This document shows positions 17,414 through 26,234 of a stretch of 64,000 nt of DNA, piece by piece (the first letter of the stretch is position 1; each line of letters opens with the position of its first letter). This DNA is from Labilithrix sp. (GTDB lineage: Bacteria; Myxococcota_A; Polyangia; Polyangiales; Polyangiaceae). The translations under genes were made by a program, and so were the position numbers. The notes beneath the pieces are model-generated. The model was not told the origin of the DNA, ran no database searches, and saw only the letters and a list, made by a program, of their open reading frames with translations. The stretch spans positions 1-64,000 of the forward strand of contig JAHBWD010000043.1 of the NCBI GenBank assembly GCA_019637175.1, read 5' to 3'.

Positions 17414-19687
17414 CTATAGCCCTTCGTCCATCCGGCGCATCCCCTCGAGCAGGAGCGCCTCCGCGGGCTCTTCGATCACGCGGTTCGGCGGCGTGAACGA
17501 CGGATCGAGCGCGAAGTCGCCGTCTTCGAACTTGAGCATCGCGTAAAACGCGTTCGATCCGTTGATCTCGCCGCAGATCGCGTTCGCGACCGCGCCCTCG
17601 AGGAAGTGGATCTCGCCGCTCTTGCCGCCCGAGCGCACGGCGAGCTTGCCCGTCTTGCGCCCGTGGAAGAGCACCTGAACGATGTCGGGCAGGCCCATCT
17701 CGCGCAGGCTCCCGCTCACGCCCTTCGACGTCTTGCCCGTCGACCACTGATCGAGCATTGCCTTGAGCTTGGCGACGAGCACGTCGGCCTGGACGGGCTT
17801 CACGACGAAGTCCATCGCGCCGAGCTCGAAGGCGCGCTGGGCCTCGGTGCGCCCCTGCTTCTGCGTGTGAACGACCCACGGCATGTCGCGCCCCCACGAC
17901 TCTTTTCGCGCTTCGCTGAGGAACGCGAGGCCGTCGGCGTCGGGCATCTCGACCTCGCACACGACGAGATCGAACTCCGCGCTGCCCTCGGCGAGGAGCT
18001 TGCGCGCGCTGTCGACGGTGCGCGACGTCTTCACGTCGAAGCCCTGCTCGACCATGCGCAGCTCGAGGACGGTCGACTCTTCGGGATCGGAGTCGACGAG
18101 GAGCACGCGGTAGCGGCTCGCGAGGAGCTTCGCGCGCATGTCTTCGCCGAGCACGAGCGCCTTGAACAGATCGAGGATGCTCGGATCGAAGATCGTGCCC
18201 TTGTGCTTGACGAGGACGTTCATCGCCTCGGCCGGGCCGAGCACCTTGCGGAACGGATTGCGCGGGTTCTGCGTGAGATCGGCGTAGGTGTCGGCCACGG
18301 AGAGGAGGCGCGCGCCCAGCGGCACCTCCTTGCCCACGAGCTTGTCGGGGAAGCCCTTGCCGTCGAAGCGCTCGTACATGTGGAAGACGGCGTTCTTCAC
18401 CGACGGCGGGAGCCGCACGCCCTCGAGCAGACGGAGCGGCGTGTCGTACGCCTTCTGCGCCGCCGTGCGGTGGCCCTCGTACTCGCTGCAGTTGAGCGCG
18501 GTGAGGTGGAACTGGCCCATCTTGCCGAGATCGTGGATGTGCCCCGCCACGACGACGGCGTACATCTCGGCGCGATCGAGGTTCATGCGCTCGGCGACGC
18601 GACGCAAGAGGCGCGCGACGTGCGACGAGTGACCGCGAAGCTCCTGGCGCGAGCTCTCGAGGAGGCTGACCATGACGGTCAACAGCTCGATCGTCGCGTC
18701 GCTCTGGAACAGGTTCTGGCGGATCGTCTCGCTCGACGGCGGGCTCGTCTCCGGCGGAGGCGGCGGCCGCACGACCGGCGCCGGCGCCGTCGGCGGAGGC
18801 TCGATCGAGACCGCGGGCGAGCGCGCGGGCTTCGGACCCGGTGACGGCGCCGGCGCCGCGGCCGGCGCTCGCTGCTGCGCGCGCGCGGCGGCGGGCAGAG
18901 GCGGCGGCGGCGGCGCAGAGATCGATCGACGGCCGGTGCTCGGCCGCGGATGGCGCGCCGGAGCGGGCTCCTCAGTCGGCTCGTCGCGAGGATCGGGGCG
19001 AGCCTCGGCGCGACGCGCGGGCTTGGGCGCGACGGGCTCGTCGTCGTCGTCACGCGGGCGCGCGCCGCGCGAGACCTCGGCTGGGGCGGGCTCCTCTTCC
19101 GCGGGCGCCGCGTCGTCGAGGTATCGACGCGTGGACTCTTTCGCGGCGAGCACGCGGCCGTCGGCGAGGACCTGCTGGCCGAAGTCGTAGTGCATGCCGG
19201 CTCGCTCGAGCAGATCGAACGCGCGAGGGTCGCCGCCGTGGTGCTTGCGGATGGCGGCGCTGATCGCCGCGGGCCGGGCGACGAAGGCCTTCACCTCCTG
19301 CGCGCCGGAGACGATCTTGATGTCGCGGAGGACCTCTCCGTTGTCAGGATCGGCGGTGACGACGCTGAGGACGTTCTTCTGCCGATCGAAGAGCACGGGG
19401 AAGACGCCGAGCGTCTCGGCCACGCGCCGCGGGACCATCTGGATCGTGGCGCGGGGGATCTCGGCGCGCGAGAGCTTCTCCGTCGAGACGAAGTGCGTCT
19501 GGTAGACACCCGAGAGGGCCTTCAAGAGATCGGCCTCGCTCATGATGTCGTTCTCGATCATGACCTCCTCGGCGCGCTCGCCGAGCTTGTTCACCAGCGC
19601 GACGACGCGCTCGAACTGCGCCTTCTGCAGCAGCTTGGCGCGCAGGAGCAGGTCGGCAGCCTTGGTCTTGGGCGAGGCACCACTCAC
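17414..19687 (-). CDS. MshEN / HD-GYP / pseudo-receiver / PATAN hybrid protein
   Basis: The 757-residue protein has four modules. Residues 1-150 resemble the GspE N-terminal (MshEN) domain, a known c-di-GMP binder. After a Pro/Ala/Arg linker, residues about 330-510 form an HD-GYP-type domain with HIHDLGKMG (His385, Asp386) and GKGFPD where GYP is usual. About 520-640 is a receiver fold, but the phosphoacceptor is Glu578 (LVVCEVEMP) rather than Asp. Residues about 650-757 are a DUF4388/PATAN domain (LREMGLPDIVQVLFHGRKTGKLAV). The likely role is c-di-GMP binding or hydrolysis coupled to a constitutive or protein-binding output. It lies between udk and the DUF3592 gene on one strand. Confidence 0.88.
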   Translation of the reverse strand: MSGASPKTKAADLLLRAKLLQKAQFERVVALVNKLGERAEEVMIENDIMSEADLLKALSGVYQTHFVSTEKLSRAEIPRATIQMVPRRVAETLGVFPVLFDRQKNVLSVVTADPDNGEVLRDIKIVSGAQEVKAFVARPAAISAAIRKHHGGDPRAFDLLERAGMHYDFGQQVLADGRVLAAKESTRRYLDDAAPAEEEPAPAEVSRGARPRDDDDEPVAPKPARRAEARPDPRDEPTEEPAPARHPRPSTGRRSISAPPPPPLPAAARAQQRAPAAAPAPSPGPKPARSPAVSIEPPPTAPAPVVRPPPPPETSPPSSETIRQNLFQSDATIELLTVMVSLLESSRQELRGHSSHVARLLRRVAERMNLDRAEMYAVVVAGHIHDLGKMGQFHLTALNCSEYEGHRTAAQKAYDTPLRLLEGVRLPPSVKNAVFHMYERFDGKGFPDKLVGKEVPLGARLLSVADTYADLTQNPRNPFRKVLGPAEAMNVLVKHKGTIFDPSILDLFKALVLGEDMRAKLLASRYRVLLVDSDPEESTVLELRMVEQGFDVKTSRTVDSARKLLAEGSAEFDLVVCEVEMPDADGLAFLSEARKESWGRDMPWVVHTQKQGRTEAQRAFELGAMDFVVKPVQADVLVAKLKAMLDQWSTGKTSKGVSGSLREMGLPDIVQVLFHGRKTGKLAVRSGGKSGEIHFLEGAVANAICGEINGSNAFYAMLKFEDGDFALDPSFTPPNRVIEEPAEALLLEGMRRMDEGL

Positions 19688-19704
19688 GGGGAGGCTCCCC
19701 CATT

Positions 19705-20361
19705 CTAGCCGCCCTCGGCACCTCTTTGGCGCACGAAACTAAGCAGAAAATCCAGGGCCACGCGGTTCTGGCCCCCTTCGGGGATGATCACGTCGGCGAA
19801 GCGCTTCGAGGGCTCCACGAACGCGAGGTGCATCGGCCGGACGCTCTCGTAATACTGCTTGCGCACCTGGGCGAACGTCCGGCCTCGCTGCTCGAGATCG
19901 CGCCGGATGCGACGCATGAGGCGGATGTCGGAGTCGGTGTCGACGAAGAGCTTGACCTCGAAGCGCGACCGCAGCCGGTCGTCGGCGAGGACCAAGATGC
20001 CCTCCACGACGATGACCGGGGCCGGCGCGACGCGCACCGACTCCTTGACGCGATCATGGATCGCGAAATCATACGTCGGACGCTGGATCGGCGCGCCCGT
20101 ACGCAGCGCGTCGAGGTGCGTCGTCATGAGATCGAGCTCGAGCGCGTCGGGGTGGTCGTAGTTGACGCCCGCGCGCTCCGTCGCGGGCAGGTGCGACTGC
20201 GACCGGTAGTAATGGTCCTGCTGGAGAAGGATCCCCTGCCCGACGGGCAGCGCTTCGAGGATGGCCTTGGCGATGGTGCTCTTGCCCGACCCGGATCCCC
20301 CCGCGATCCCCAGGACGAGCGGCGGCTTCCGATGAGACGGCGGCGGGGCGCTCTGGTTCAT
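19705..20361 (-). CDS. udk: uridine kinase
   Basis: Uridine/cytidine kinase of pyrimidine salvage, phosphorylating uridine to UMP. The 218 residues match the family. P-loop GGSGSGKST is at residues 21-29. LQQDHYYR, YDHPDALELDLM, PTYDFAIHDR and VVEGILVLADDRLR are the expected substrate and lid segments, and FVDTDSDIRLMRRIRRDLEQRGR is the usual closing region. It begins 15 bases after the dehydratase-like gene and precedes the HD-GYP gene on the same strand. Confidence 0.96.
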   Translation of the reverse strand: MNQSAPPPSHRKPPLVLGIAGGSGSGKSTIAKAILEALPVGQGILLQQDHYYRSQSHLPATERAGVNYDHPDALELDLMTTHLDALRTGAPIQRPTYDFAIHDRVKESVRVAPAPVIVVEGILVLADDRLRSRFEVKLFVDTDSDIRLMRRIRRDLEQRGRTFAQVRKQYYESVRPMHLAFVEPSKRFADVIIPEGGQNRVALDFLLSFVRQRGAEGG

Positions 20362-20376
20362 GTTCGGGTCGAGTGA

Positions 20377-21429
20377 CTAGCACACGACGCGGGCGAGGCG
20401 CTCGGGATCGACGTTGCGCCCTGTGAGCACGAGGACGACATCCTCTTCCTTCTCTTCCTCTTCCTGTCGGAGCAGCGCGGGCGGGACGAGCAGCGGCGCG
20501 AGCGCGATCGCTGCGCTCCCTTCGAGCGCGAGGCCCAGCTCGCGGAACGCGAAGGTCATCGCCGCCGCGAGCTCTTCTTCGGTCGCGACGAGGCAGCCGG
20601 CGAGCGTCGCGCGAACGCGCGCGAACGCGCGCTCGGGGAGGCCGCCCTCGAGGCCCTCGGCGAGCGTCTCGGCGTACGGAAGCGTCGTGACCGCCGATCC
20701 GCGCTCGAGCGATCGGGCGAAGGCGCACGACGCCTCGCTCTGGATCCCCCAGACACGCGGGCGCTCGCCGCCGAACGCGCAGGCGAGGCCCGTCGCGAGG
20801 CCGCCGCCGCCGATCGGCGCGATGACGCGATCGGGGACCTTGCCGAGCGCGTCGATGATTTCGAAGCCGAGCGACGCGCCGTTGCCCGCGATCACGTCGA
20901 CGTCGTCGTAGGGCGAGAGAAAGACGGCGCCGCGCGCCTCCGCGAGGGCGATCGCCTCTCGCTCCGCGTCGTCGTAGCCCGGCGAGGATGCGCGGATCAC
21001 GACGGCGCCGCACGCGGCGATCTTGTCGGTCTTCGCGCGGGGCGCGCCGCTCGGGACGACGACGGTCGCCTTTCGGCCGAGCACCTTGGCGGCGTGAGCG
21101 ACGCCGATGCCGTGATTGCCCGCGCTGACGGCGACGATCTCGCGATCGCTCGCGAGCGCGGAGATCGCGACGAGCGCGCCGCGCACCTTGAAGCTGCCCG
21201 TCGTCTGCATCGACTCGAGCGCGAGCCATACGCGCGACCGCGACCCCAGGGCGGCGGCGCCGGGCGCGACCCGAGGCGAGACCTTCACCAGCGCGACCTC
21301 GCGCAGGCCGGCCGCGGGAAAGCGGACCGCGAGGCGCCGCACCGACGCGAGACGCTCGGCGGACGGGAAGAGGCCCTCCGGTGCGCCCTCACCGACGCGA
21401 GAGAGAGACGCGTTCGGAACGACGCGCAT
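20377..21429 (-). CDS. PLP-dependent threonine dehydratase-like enzyme
   Basis: The 350-residue fold-type II PLP enzyme has the Schiff-base Lys81 in GSFKVRGA, the Asn loop SAGNHGIGVAHAA, the phosphate-binding IGGGGLATG (207-213) and the closing LTGRNVD. This is the catalytic domain of biosynthetic/catabolic threonine ammonia-lyase without an ACT regulatory domain. It should convert threonine (or serine) to 2-oxobutyrate (or pyruvate) plus ammonia. An odd acidic insertion, EEEEKEED at about 323-330, is encoded by a C/T-rich tract at 20441-20466 just before the last strand. Serine racemase or related activity cannot be excluded. Confidence 0.87.
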   Translation of the reverse strand: MRVVPNASLSRVGEGAPEGLFPSAERLASVRRLAVRFPAAGLREVALVKVSPRVAPGAAALGSRSRVWLALESMQTTGSFKVRGALVAISALASDREIVAVSAGNHGIGVAHAAKVLGRKATVVVPSGAPRAKTDKIAACGAVVIRASSPGYDDAEREAIALAEARGAVFLSPYDDVDVIAGNGASLGFEIIDALGKVPDRVIAPIGGGGLATGLACAFGGERPRVWGIQSEASCAFARSLERGSAVTTLPYAETLAEGLEGGLPERAFARVRATLAGCLVATEEELAAAMTFAFRELGLALEGSAAIALAPLLVPPALLRQEEEEKEEDVVLVLTGRNVDPERLARVVC

Positions 21430-21433
21430 CGCG

Positions 21434-22180
21434 CTACTTCGCGGCGGAGAGCCAGGCGAGCGGTCTGCGGTAGGTGCTGATCATCCGATCGCTCGGCACC
21501 TCGTGACCCATACCCGGGACGAGGCGAACCTTGACCGGCACCTTGTTCTTCTTGAGCGTGTCGCCGACGCGCACCGTGTTCTGGGCGACGCCGTCGTTCT
21601 CGCCGGTGAGCAGATACACGCGACGCACCTTGCGCTTCGACTCGTCGAGGGCACCCCCGACGTCACCGCCCCAGTAGTTGTCGCTCGCGGCGAGGATGAG
21701 CCACTTCGACCACGTGCTCTGATCCTTGAGGCCGACCTGCATCGCGACGAACGCACCCTCGCTGAAGCCGATGAGGATGTTCGAGCGCCGCTGCACGCGG
21801 TTCTTGTACTTGTCACGAAGCGCGCGGAGCGTCGCGTCGATCACCCGCTGCGAATCGCCGCCGGCCCACGTGCGCGCGCCGCCGCCGTTGTCGCCCGGCC
21901 CCGAGGGGCACACGACCCAGCCGAACTGCGTCGCGACCTTGGCCCACTTGCGGCAATCCTCGGCCGGGTTGCCGCCGCGGCCGTGGAGATACATGACGAC
22001 GGGCTTGGTGCGCGACTTGGGCCCGCGCGCCCGGTAGTAGAAGGCGTCGGGACCGCCCGGAACCTCGAGGCGCAGAGGATCGCCGATCCCGCCGCTGCCC
22101 TTCGCGAACGCCGTGCGCGGCACGAGCGCCACGAGCGTGGCGACGGCGACGGCAGCGAAAAGAGCGAGGAATCGACGCAT
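21434..22180 (-). CDS. secreted alpha/beta hydrolase (esterase-like)
   Basis: The 248-residue protein has a signal peptide (about residues 1-26, ending RTAFA). The alpha/beta-hydrolase fold shows the oxyanion motif MYLHGRGGNPAEDC, nucleophile Ser140 in GFSEGA, Asp196 in LTGENDGVAQNT and His226 in MGHEVP, a complete triad. It resembles the polyhydroxybutyrate depolymerase/phospholipase-carboxylesterase type. Longer in-frame extensions lack features; ATG 22180 gives the best signal peptide. The gene is four bases upstream of the dehydratase-like gene. Natural substrate unknown. Confidence 0.85.
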   Translation of the reverse strand: MRRFLALFAAVAVATLVALVPRTAFAKGSGGIGDPLRLEVPGGPDAFYYRARGPKSRTKPVVMYLHGRGGNPAEDCRKWAKVATQFGWVVCPSGPGDNGGGARTWAGGDSQRVIDATLRALRDKYKNRVQRRSNILIGFSEGAFVAMQVGLKDQSTWSKWLILAASDNYWGGDVGGALDESKRKVRRVYLLTGENDGVAQNTVRVGDTLKKNKVPVKVRLVPGMGHEVPSDRMISTYRRPLAWLSAAK

Positions 22181-22287
22181 GGTCACGCGGGCTCGGGAGC
22201 ATAGTCGAGCCCGGCCGAGCGGCAAGGGCCCAATGGAAACCCTCAGAATTGAAAGAAGAGCAGGCGCGAGGCGGGCGGCGAGACGAT

Positions 22288-23208
22288 CTACGCCCGCGCG
22301 CCGCGCAACCTGCCTCCGAGCGCCTCGCCGACGGCGCGCGCGGCGTCGTCGGACGCCGGCCAGGGCACGGTCTCTTCTGCCGTGCGGAGGTTCGATCCGT
22401 CGGGCTCGCACACGAACGCGCGCAGGTGGAGCTCGACGACGCCTCCGCGCACGAGGCGTTCGCCGTAGGCGCCGAGCGGCGTCTTGCAGTCGCCTTCGAG
22501 CGCGATCATCACGCCGCGCTCGGCGGCGACGCATCGCGCGGTCGGCTCGTGATGCAGCGCGGAGAGGAGCGCGCGCGTCGAGGCGTCGTCTTCACGGCAC
22601 TCGATCCCGAGCGCGCCTTGGCCCACGGCGGGCAGAGACGTCTCGGGCTCGAGGACGGCGGTCGCGCGGTGCTCGAGCCCGAGCCTCACGAGGCCCGCGC
22701 GCGCGAGGACGATCGCGTCGCACTCGCCCGCGTCGACCTTCTTGAGCCTCGTGTCGACGTTGCCGCGCATGGGAACGATCGCGAGATCGGGGCGCGCCGC
22801 GCGGAGGCTCACCGCGCGGCGCAAGCTGCTCGTGCCCACCTTCGCGCCGCGGGGGAGCTCCGCGAGGCCGCCGTGCTTCGGCGCGACGAGCACGTCGCGC
22901 GGATCTTCGCGCTCGGGGATGCACGCGATGAAGAGGCCCGGCGGCAAGACGCCGGGCACGTCTTTGATCGAGTGCACCGCGAGATCGGCGCGGCGCGCGA
23001 GCAGGGCCTCCTCGATCTCCTTCACGAAGAGACCCTTGCCGCCGACCTCGGCGAGCGGGCGATCCTGGATCTTGTCGCCCGTGGTGACGACCTGCTCCTC
23101 GACGAGCTCGAGAGCGCGGTCCGGGTGCGCCGCCTTCAGGCGCGCCACGAAGGCGCGGCACTGCGCGAGCGCGAGGGCCGATCGGCGTGTGGCGTAGGTG
23201 AGCTTCAT
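22288..23208 (-). CDS. hemC: porphobilinogen deaminase (hydroxymethylbilane synthase)
   Basis: The enzyme condenses four porphobilinogen units into hydroxymethylbilane in haem synthesis. The 306 residues contain ATRRSALALAQ, the catalytic Asp83 in HSIKDVP, the Arg-rich GTSSLRRAVSL and the dipyrromethane-cofactor Cys241 in LEGDCKTPLGAY. It lies in the same strand and run as hemA and a CcsA/HemX protein, the common hemA-hemC arrangement, but separated from hemA by a lipoprotein gene. Confidence 0.97.
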   Translation of the reverse strand: MKLTYATRRSALALAQCRAFVARLKAAHPDRALELVEEQVVTTGDKIQDRPLAEVGGKGLFVKEIEEALLARRADLAVHSIKDVPGVLPPGLFIACIPEREDPRDVLVAPKHGGLAELPRGAKVGTSSLRRAVSLRAARPDLAIVPMRGNVDTRLKKVDAGECDAIVLARAGLVRLGLEHRATAVLEPETSLPAVGQGALGIECREDDASTRALLSALHHEPTARCVAAERGVMIALEGDCKTPLGAYGERLVRGGVVELHLRAFVCEPDGSNLRTAEETVPWPASDDAARAVGEALGGRLRGARA

Positions 23209-23251
23209 CGGCGTCGACTCTACTCCCTCTCGCCGAAAGGCGCGCCCGGGA

Positions 23252-23854
23252 TCAGTTCACCTCGCAGAAGCGCCCGTTGCCGCTCGCGCCGTCGCTGCGG
23301 ACGCAGGAGCAGTGTCGCGTGTACTGGCACCCCGCGCTCGCGACGTCGATCGCGTCCTTCGAGGCCTTGCACGTCGACGACGTCGCTCCAGACACGTAGA
23401 TCGCGCCGATGTCGCGTCCGCGGGCGTCGCGGCAGTTGTTGAGCTGGCACGTCGTCGTGCACGTCGTCGCGCGGCGCGCGACCTGCCTCGAGCAGCGCGT
23501 CGTCGCGTTGAACTGGACGTCGCTGCTGCTCTGCCAGCGGAGCGCGACGCTGCTCAGCGAGGGCGTCTGGATCGTGAAGCTGCCGAACGAGCTCGCGACG
23601 ATCGAGGAGCCGTTGAACACGCTGAACGTCGTCGGGGCCGGCGTCGGCGTCGGCGCGCTGCCCGACGGGCGCTGGAGCGCGAGGAGCACCGCGAGCTCCG
23701 CGCAGTCGCTCGGGACCTGGAGCTGCATCGTGCCGGATCGGCCGGACTGACGGAGCTCTTGGCTCGTGCTCTCGGCCACGATCTCTTCGGGGGCGTCGAC
23801 CGCGCAGGCGGCGACGACGACGGAACATGCTGCGAGTACGACGTGGATCCTCAT
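23252..23854 (-). CDS. Cys-rich hypothetical lipoprotein
   Basis: The 200-residue protein has a lipoprotein signal (SVVVAACAV, lipid Cys near 17). After a Ser-rich segment and a beta-rich middle (FSVFNGSSIVASSFGSFTI), the C-terminal half has at least nine Cys in patterns such as TTCTTTC, NNCRD and HCSCV. It is probably a disulphide-linked extracellular domain; no CxxCH is present. A GGAGAGAGG stretch lies upstream of the ATG, somewhat far from it. It sits between hemA and hemC on the same strand. I recognise no family. Confidence 0.72.
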   Translation of the reverse strand: MRIHVVLAACSVVVAACAVDAPEEIVAESTSQELRQSGRSGTMQLQVPSDCAELAVLLALQRPSGSAPTPTPAPTTFSVFNGSSIVASSFGSFTIQTPSLSSVALRWQSSSDVQFNATTRCSRQVARRATTCTTTCQLNNCRDARGRDIGAIYVSGATSSTCKASKDAIDVASAGCQYTRHCSCVRSDGASGNGRFCEVN

Positions 23855-23993
23855 GGTGAAGCCCTCTCTCCGGCCTCACGACTGCAGCTTCGGTACCTCC
23901 CACCTTTGCGCCGATCGCCCGACGGATTTGCGCTTTTCGTGCGGATCGCGCGGAGCCCTCGGGCAAACGGATGCCCACGCCGCTCGGCGTGCG

Positions 23994-25361
23994 TCAGTGC
24001 GGGAGGCGCTTCTCGCTCGGCTCGGCGGGCGGCGGCTCGGTGGTGCGGCCCTCCTCGCCTTGGCCGCCTTCGGGCAGATCGAAGAGGTGCTGGAGCGCGC
24101 GCACGAGCTCGCCGCCGTCGTTCGACGAGGCGGCTTGCTTGAGGCGTGTCGTCGCGGAGTGGAGGAGCTTGTTCGTGGCGCTCTCGATCATCTGGTTGAG
24201 CGCGGCGCGATCGCCTTCGCCGAGGTGCTTGAGGCGGCTCGCGAGGCTGCGCTCGAGCTCGGCGACGAGGACGCCGCGCGTCTTCGCGCGGAGCGCGACC
24301 ACCGTGGGGCTCACGTTCAGGCCGCGGGCCCACGACGACCACTCCCCGAGCTCGGTGTCGACGATGAGCTCGGCGGCGGAGATCTCGTTGTGCCGCGCCT
24401 TCATGTTCTCGGCGACCTCGTGCTCGAGATCGTCGACGTCGTAGACGTACACGTTGTCGAGCTGGTGCACCTCCGGCTCGACGTTGCGCGGAACGGCGAT
24501 GTCGACGAAAAAGAGCGTCTTGCCCTTTCGCTGCTTCATCACGCGCTTCACGAGATCGCGCTGGACGACGTAGCTCTTGCTCGACGTGCTCGCGAGCACG
24601 ACGTCGGAGATCGCGAGCTCGCCTTCGAGCTGCTCGAGCGGCGCCGCGGTGCCGCCGAAGCTCGCCGCGAGCGTCGCGGCGCGCTCGAAGCTGCGGTTGC
24701 AGACGCGGATCGCCTTGGCGTCTTTTCCCAGGCTCTTGGCGGCCTGCTCCGCCATCTCGCCGGCGCCGACGAGCAAGACGGTGCTGTGCCGGAGATCGCC
24801 GAAGATGCGCCTCGCGAGATCGACCGCGACGCTCGAGATGCTCACGAGGCCCGCGCCGAGCTGCGTTTCGCTGCGGACGCGCTTGGCCACGGTGAACGCG
24901 CGATGCACGCATCGCGAGAGGTGGCTGCGCAGCGCGCCCGCGGCGACGGCGGCGTCGTAGGCGTCTTTGACCTGCCCGAGGATCTGCGGCTCGCCGAGGA
25001 CCATCGAGTCGAGGCTCGCGGCGACGCGGAAGACGTGGCGCACCGCCTCTTCGCCGTTCTTCTCGTAGAGCCAGTCGCCCATCTCGTCGACGCTCGAGGC
25101 GCCGACGTGCTCGCGGAGCGCCTCGCGGATCGCGCGCGAGGCCGCGCGCATCGCGTCGTCGGGGGCGCCTCCCGTCTTGGCGAGGGCGATGACCTCGACG
25201 CGGTTGCACGTCGAGAGGAACATCGCCTCGTCGAGCTCGGGCCGCGACGTGAGGCGCGCGAGGATCTCGGGCAAGACCTCCGCGCCCGCGGCGAAGCGCT
25301 CGCGCACGTCGACCGGCGCGGTTTTGTGGGAGACGCCGACGACGACGACCGGGAGGCTCAT
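23994..25361 (-). CDS. hemA: glutamyl-tRNA reductase
   Basis: First committed step of C5-pathway tetrapyrrole synthesis: NADPH reduction of glutamyl-tRNA to glutamate-1-semialdehyde. The 455 residues show VGVSHKTAPVDVRE, catalytic Cys52 in LSTCNRVE, VLGEPQILGQVK, the NADPH site VGAGEMAEQAAK (about 198-209) and VPRNVEP. The last 35 residues are an acidic/Pro tail. ATG 25361 overlaps the stop of the CcsA/HemX-like gene by four bases (ATGA), so the pair is translationally coupled. Confidence 0.97.
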   Translation of the reverse strand: MSLPVVVVGVSHKTAPVDVRERFAAGAEVLPEILARLTSRPELDEAMFLSTCNRVEVIALAKTGGAPDDAMRAASRAIREALREHVGASSVDEMGDWLYEKNGEEAVRHVFRVAASLDSMVLGEPQILGQVKDAYDAAVAAGALRSHLSRCVHRAFTVAKRVRSETQLGAGLVSISSVAVDLARRIFGDLRHSTVLLVGAGEMAEQAAKSLGKDAKAIRVCNRSFERAATLAASFGGTAAPLEQLEGELAISDVVLASTSSKSYVVQRDLVKRVMKQRKGKTLFFVDIAVPRNVEPEVHQLDNVYVYDVDDLEHEVAENMKARHNEISAAELIVDTELGEWSSWARGLNVSPTVVALRAKTRGVLVAELERSLASRLKHLGEGDRAALNQMIESATNKLLHSATTRLKQAASSNDGGELVRALQHLFDLPEGGQGEEGRTTEPPPAEPSEKRLPH

Positions 25362-26233
25362 CGCGTCACGCTCGCCGTCTCGGCTACCGTCTCGGCCGCC
25401 GTCGAGATCGTGGCGGTCGGGTGCGGAGGGTCTTTACGCACGAGGTAGAGCACGAGGACGAGCACCGCGAACCCGAAGCCCGCGATCGTTCCATACGCCG
25501 CGCGGCGCCCGCGCCACCCGACGGCGGCGCGGAGGAAGAGGACGCCGGCGATGACGAGCCACGTGACGTAACCGAAGGCGGCGCGGAGGACGTCGGCGGT
25601 CGCGCCCATCTCCACGCGCCGCGCCCAGACCGTGCCGGTGATGATGCCGATCGTGAGCAGCGGGAAGCCCGCGAGCAGGAACCGATGCTCGGCGCGATCG
25701 AGCGCGTCGAGCGGAGGCAGCCGGCGCGAGACGCCGTCGATGCGCTTCTGCTTCACGAGGCGCTCCTGCACGAGGTAGAGCGCGGCCGAAGAGAACGCGA
25801 GCCCGAACATCGCGATGCCGAAGAGGTTCAGCGTGACGTGGAACGGGAGGATGAAGCTCTTGATCCCGTCGCCCGGCTCGGCCCCGCCGCCGACGAAGCG
25901 CCACGCGAGGAGCGAGGTCAACGCGAGCGGCGCGATGAACGCGCCCGCGACCTCGACGCGGAGGCGCCGGCGCGCGAGCACGTACGCGACGCACATCAAC
26001 ATCGACGCGACGCTCATCGGGAAATGAATCCCCTCGACCGGACACACGCGGAGGACGAGCGAGGCGATGCAGATGTGCGCGGCGTGCAGCACGGCGCCGA
26101 GCCCGATGAGCCGAGGACCGACCTTGCCCACGTCGCCCTTGCCGCGCACGAGGAAGCGTAGGAACAGCGCCGACGCGACGACGTACGTCGCGATCGTCAG
26201 GACGAAGAGCGCGTTGGCGAGGCCGTCGCTCAC
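25358..26233 (-). CDS. CcsA/HemX-family cytochrome c assembly membrane protein
   Basis: The 291-residue integral membrane protein has about eight helices. The His-bearing segments LHAAHICIAS, GIHFPMSVAS, ILPFHVTLNLFGIAMFGLAFSSAALYL and a late GTVWARR correspond to the haem-handling histidines and WWG-like region of CcsA/ResC/HemX proteins. These export haem for covalent attachment to apocytochromes or support HemA. The tail is Thr/Ala-rich. Coupling to hemA by a 4-base overlap is a classical arrangement. Whether it acts as HemX or as the CcsA of a system II pathway cannot be told; no CcsB is in the window. Confidence 0.85.
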   Translation of the reverse strand: MSDGLANALFVLTIATYVVASALFLRFLVRGKGDVGKVGPRLIGLGAVLHAAHICIASLVLRVCPVEGIHFPMSVASMLMCVAYVLARRRLRVEVAGAFIAPLALTSLLAWRFVGGGAEPGDGIKSFILPFHVTLNLFGIAMFGLAFSSAALYLVQERLVKQKRIDGVSRRLPPLDALDRAEHRFLLAGFPLLTIGIITGTVWARRVEMGATADVLRAAFGYVTWLVIAGVLFLRAAVGWRGRRAAYGTIAGFGFAVLVLVLYLVRKDPPHPTATISTAAETVAETASVTR

Positions 26234-26234
26234 G

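Noticed and set aside
23252..23854. Possible cytochrome within the haem cluster
   Set aside because: The lipoprotein is Cys-rich but none of its Cys pairs forms CxxCH.
23976..23991. CACGCC/GGCGTG hairpin downstream of hemA
   Set aside because: It has no T-run on either strand, so it cannot be called a terminator; it may be a chance palindrome in GC-rich DNA.
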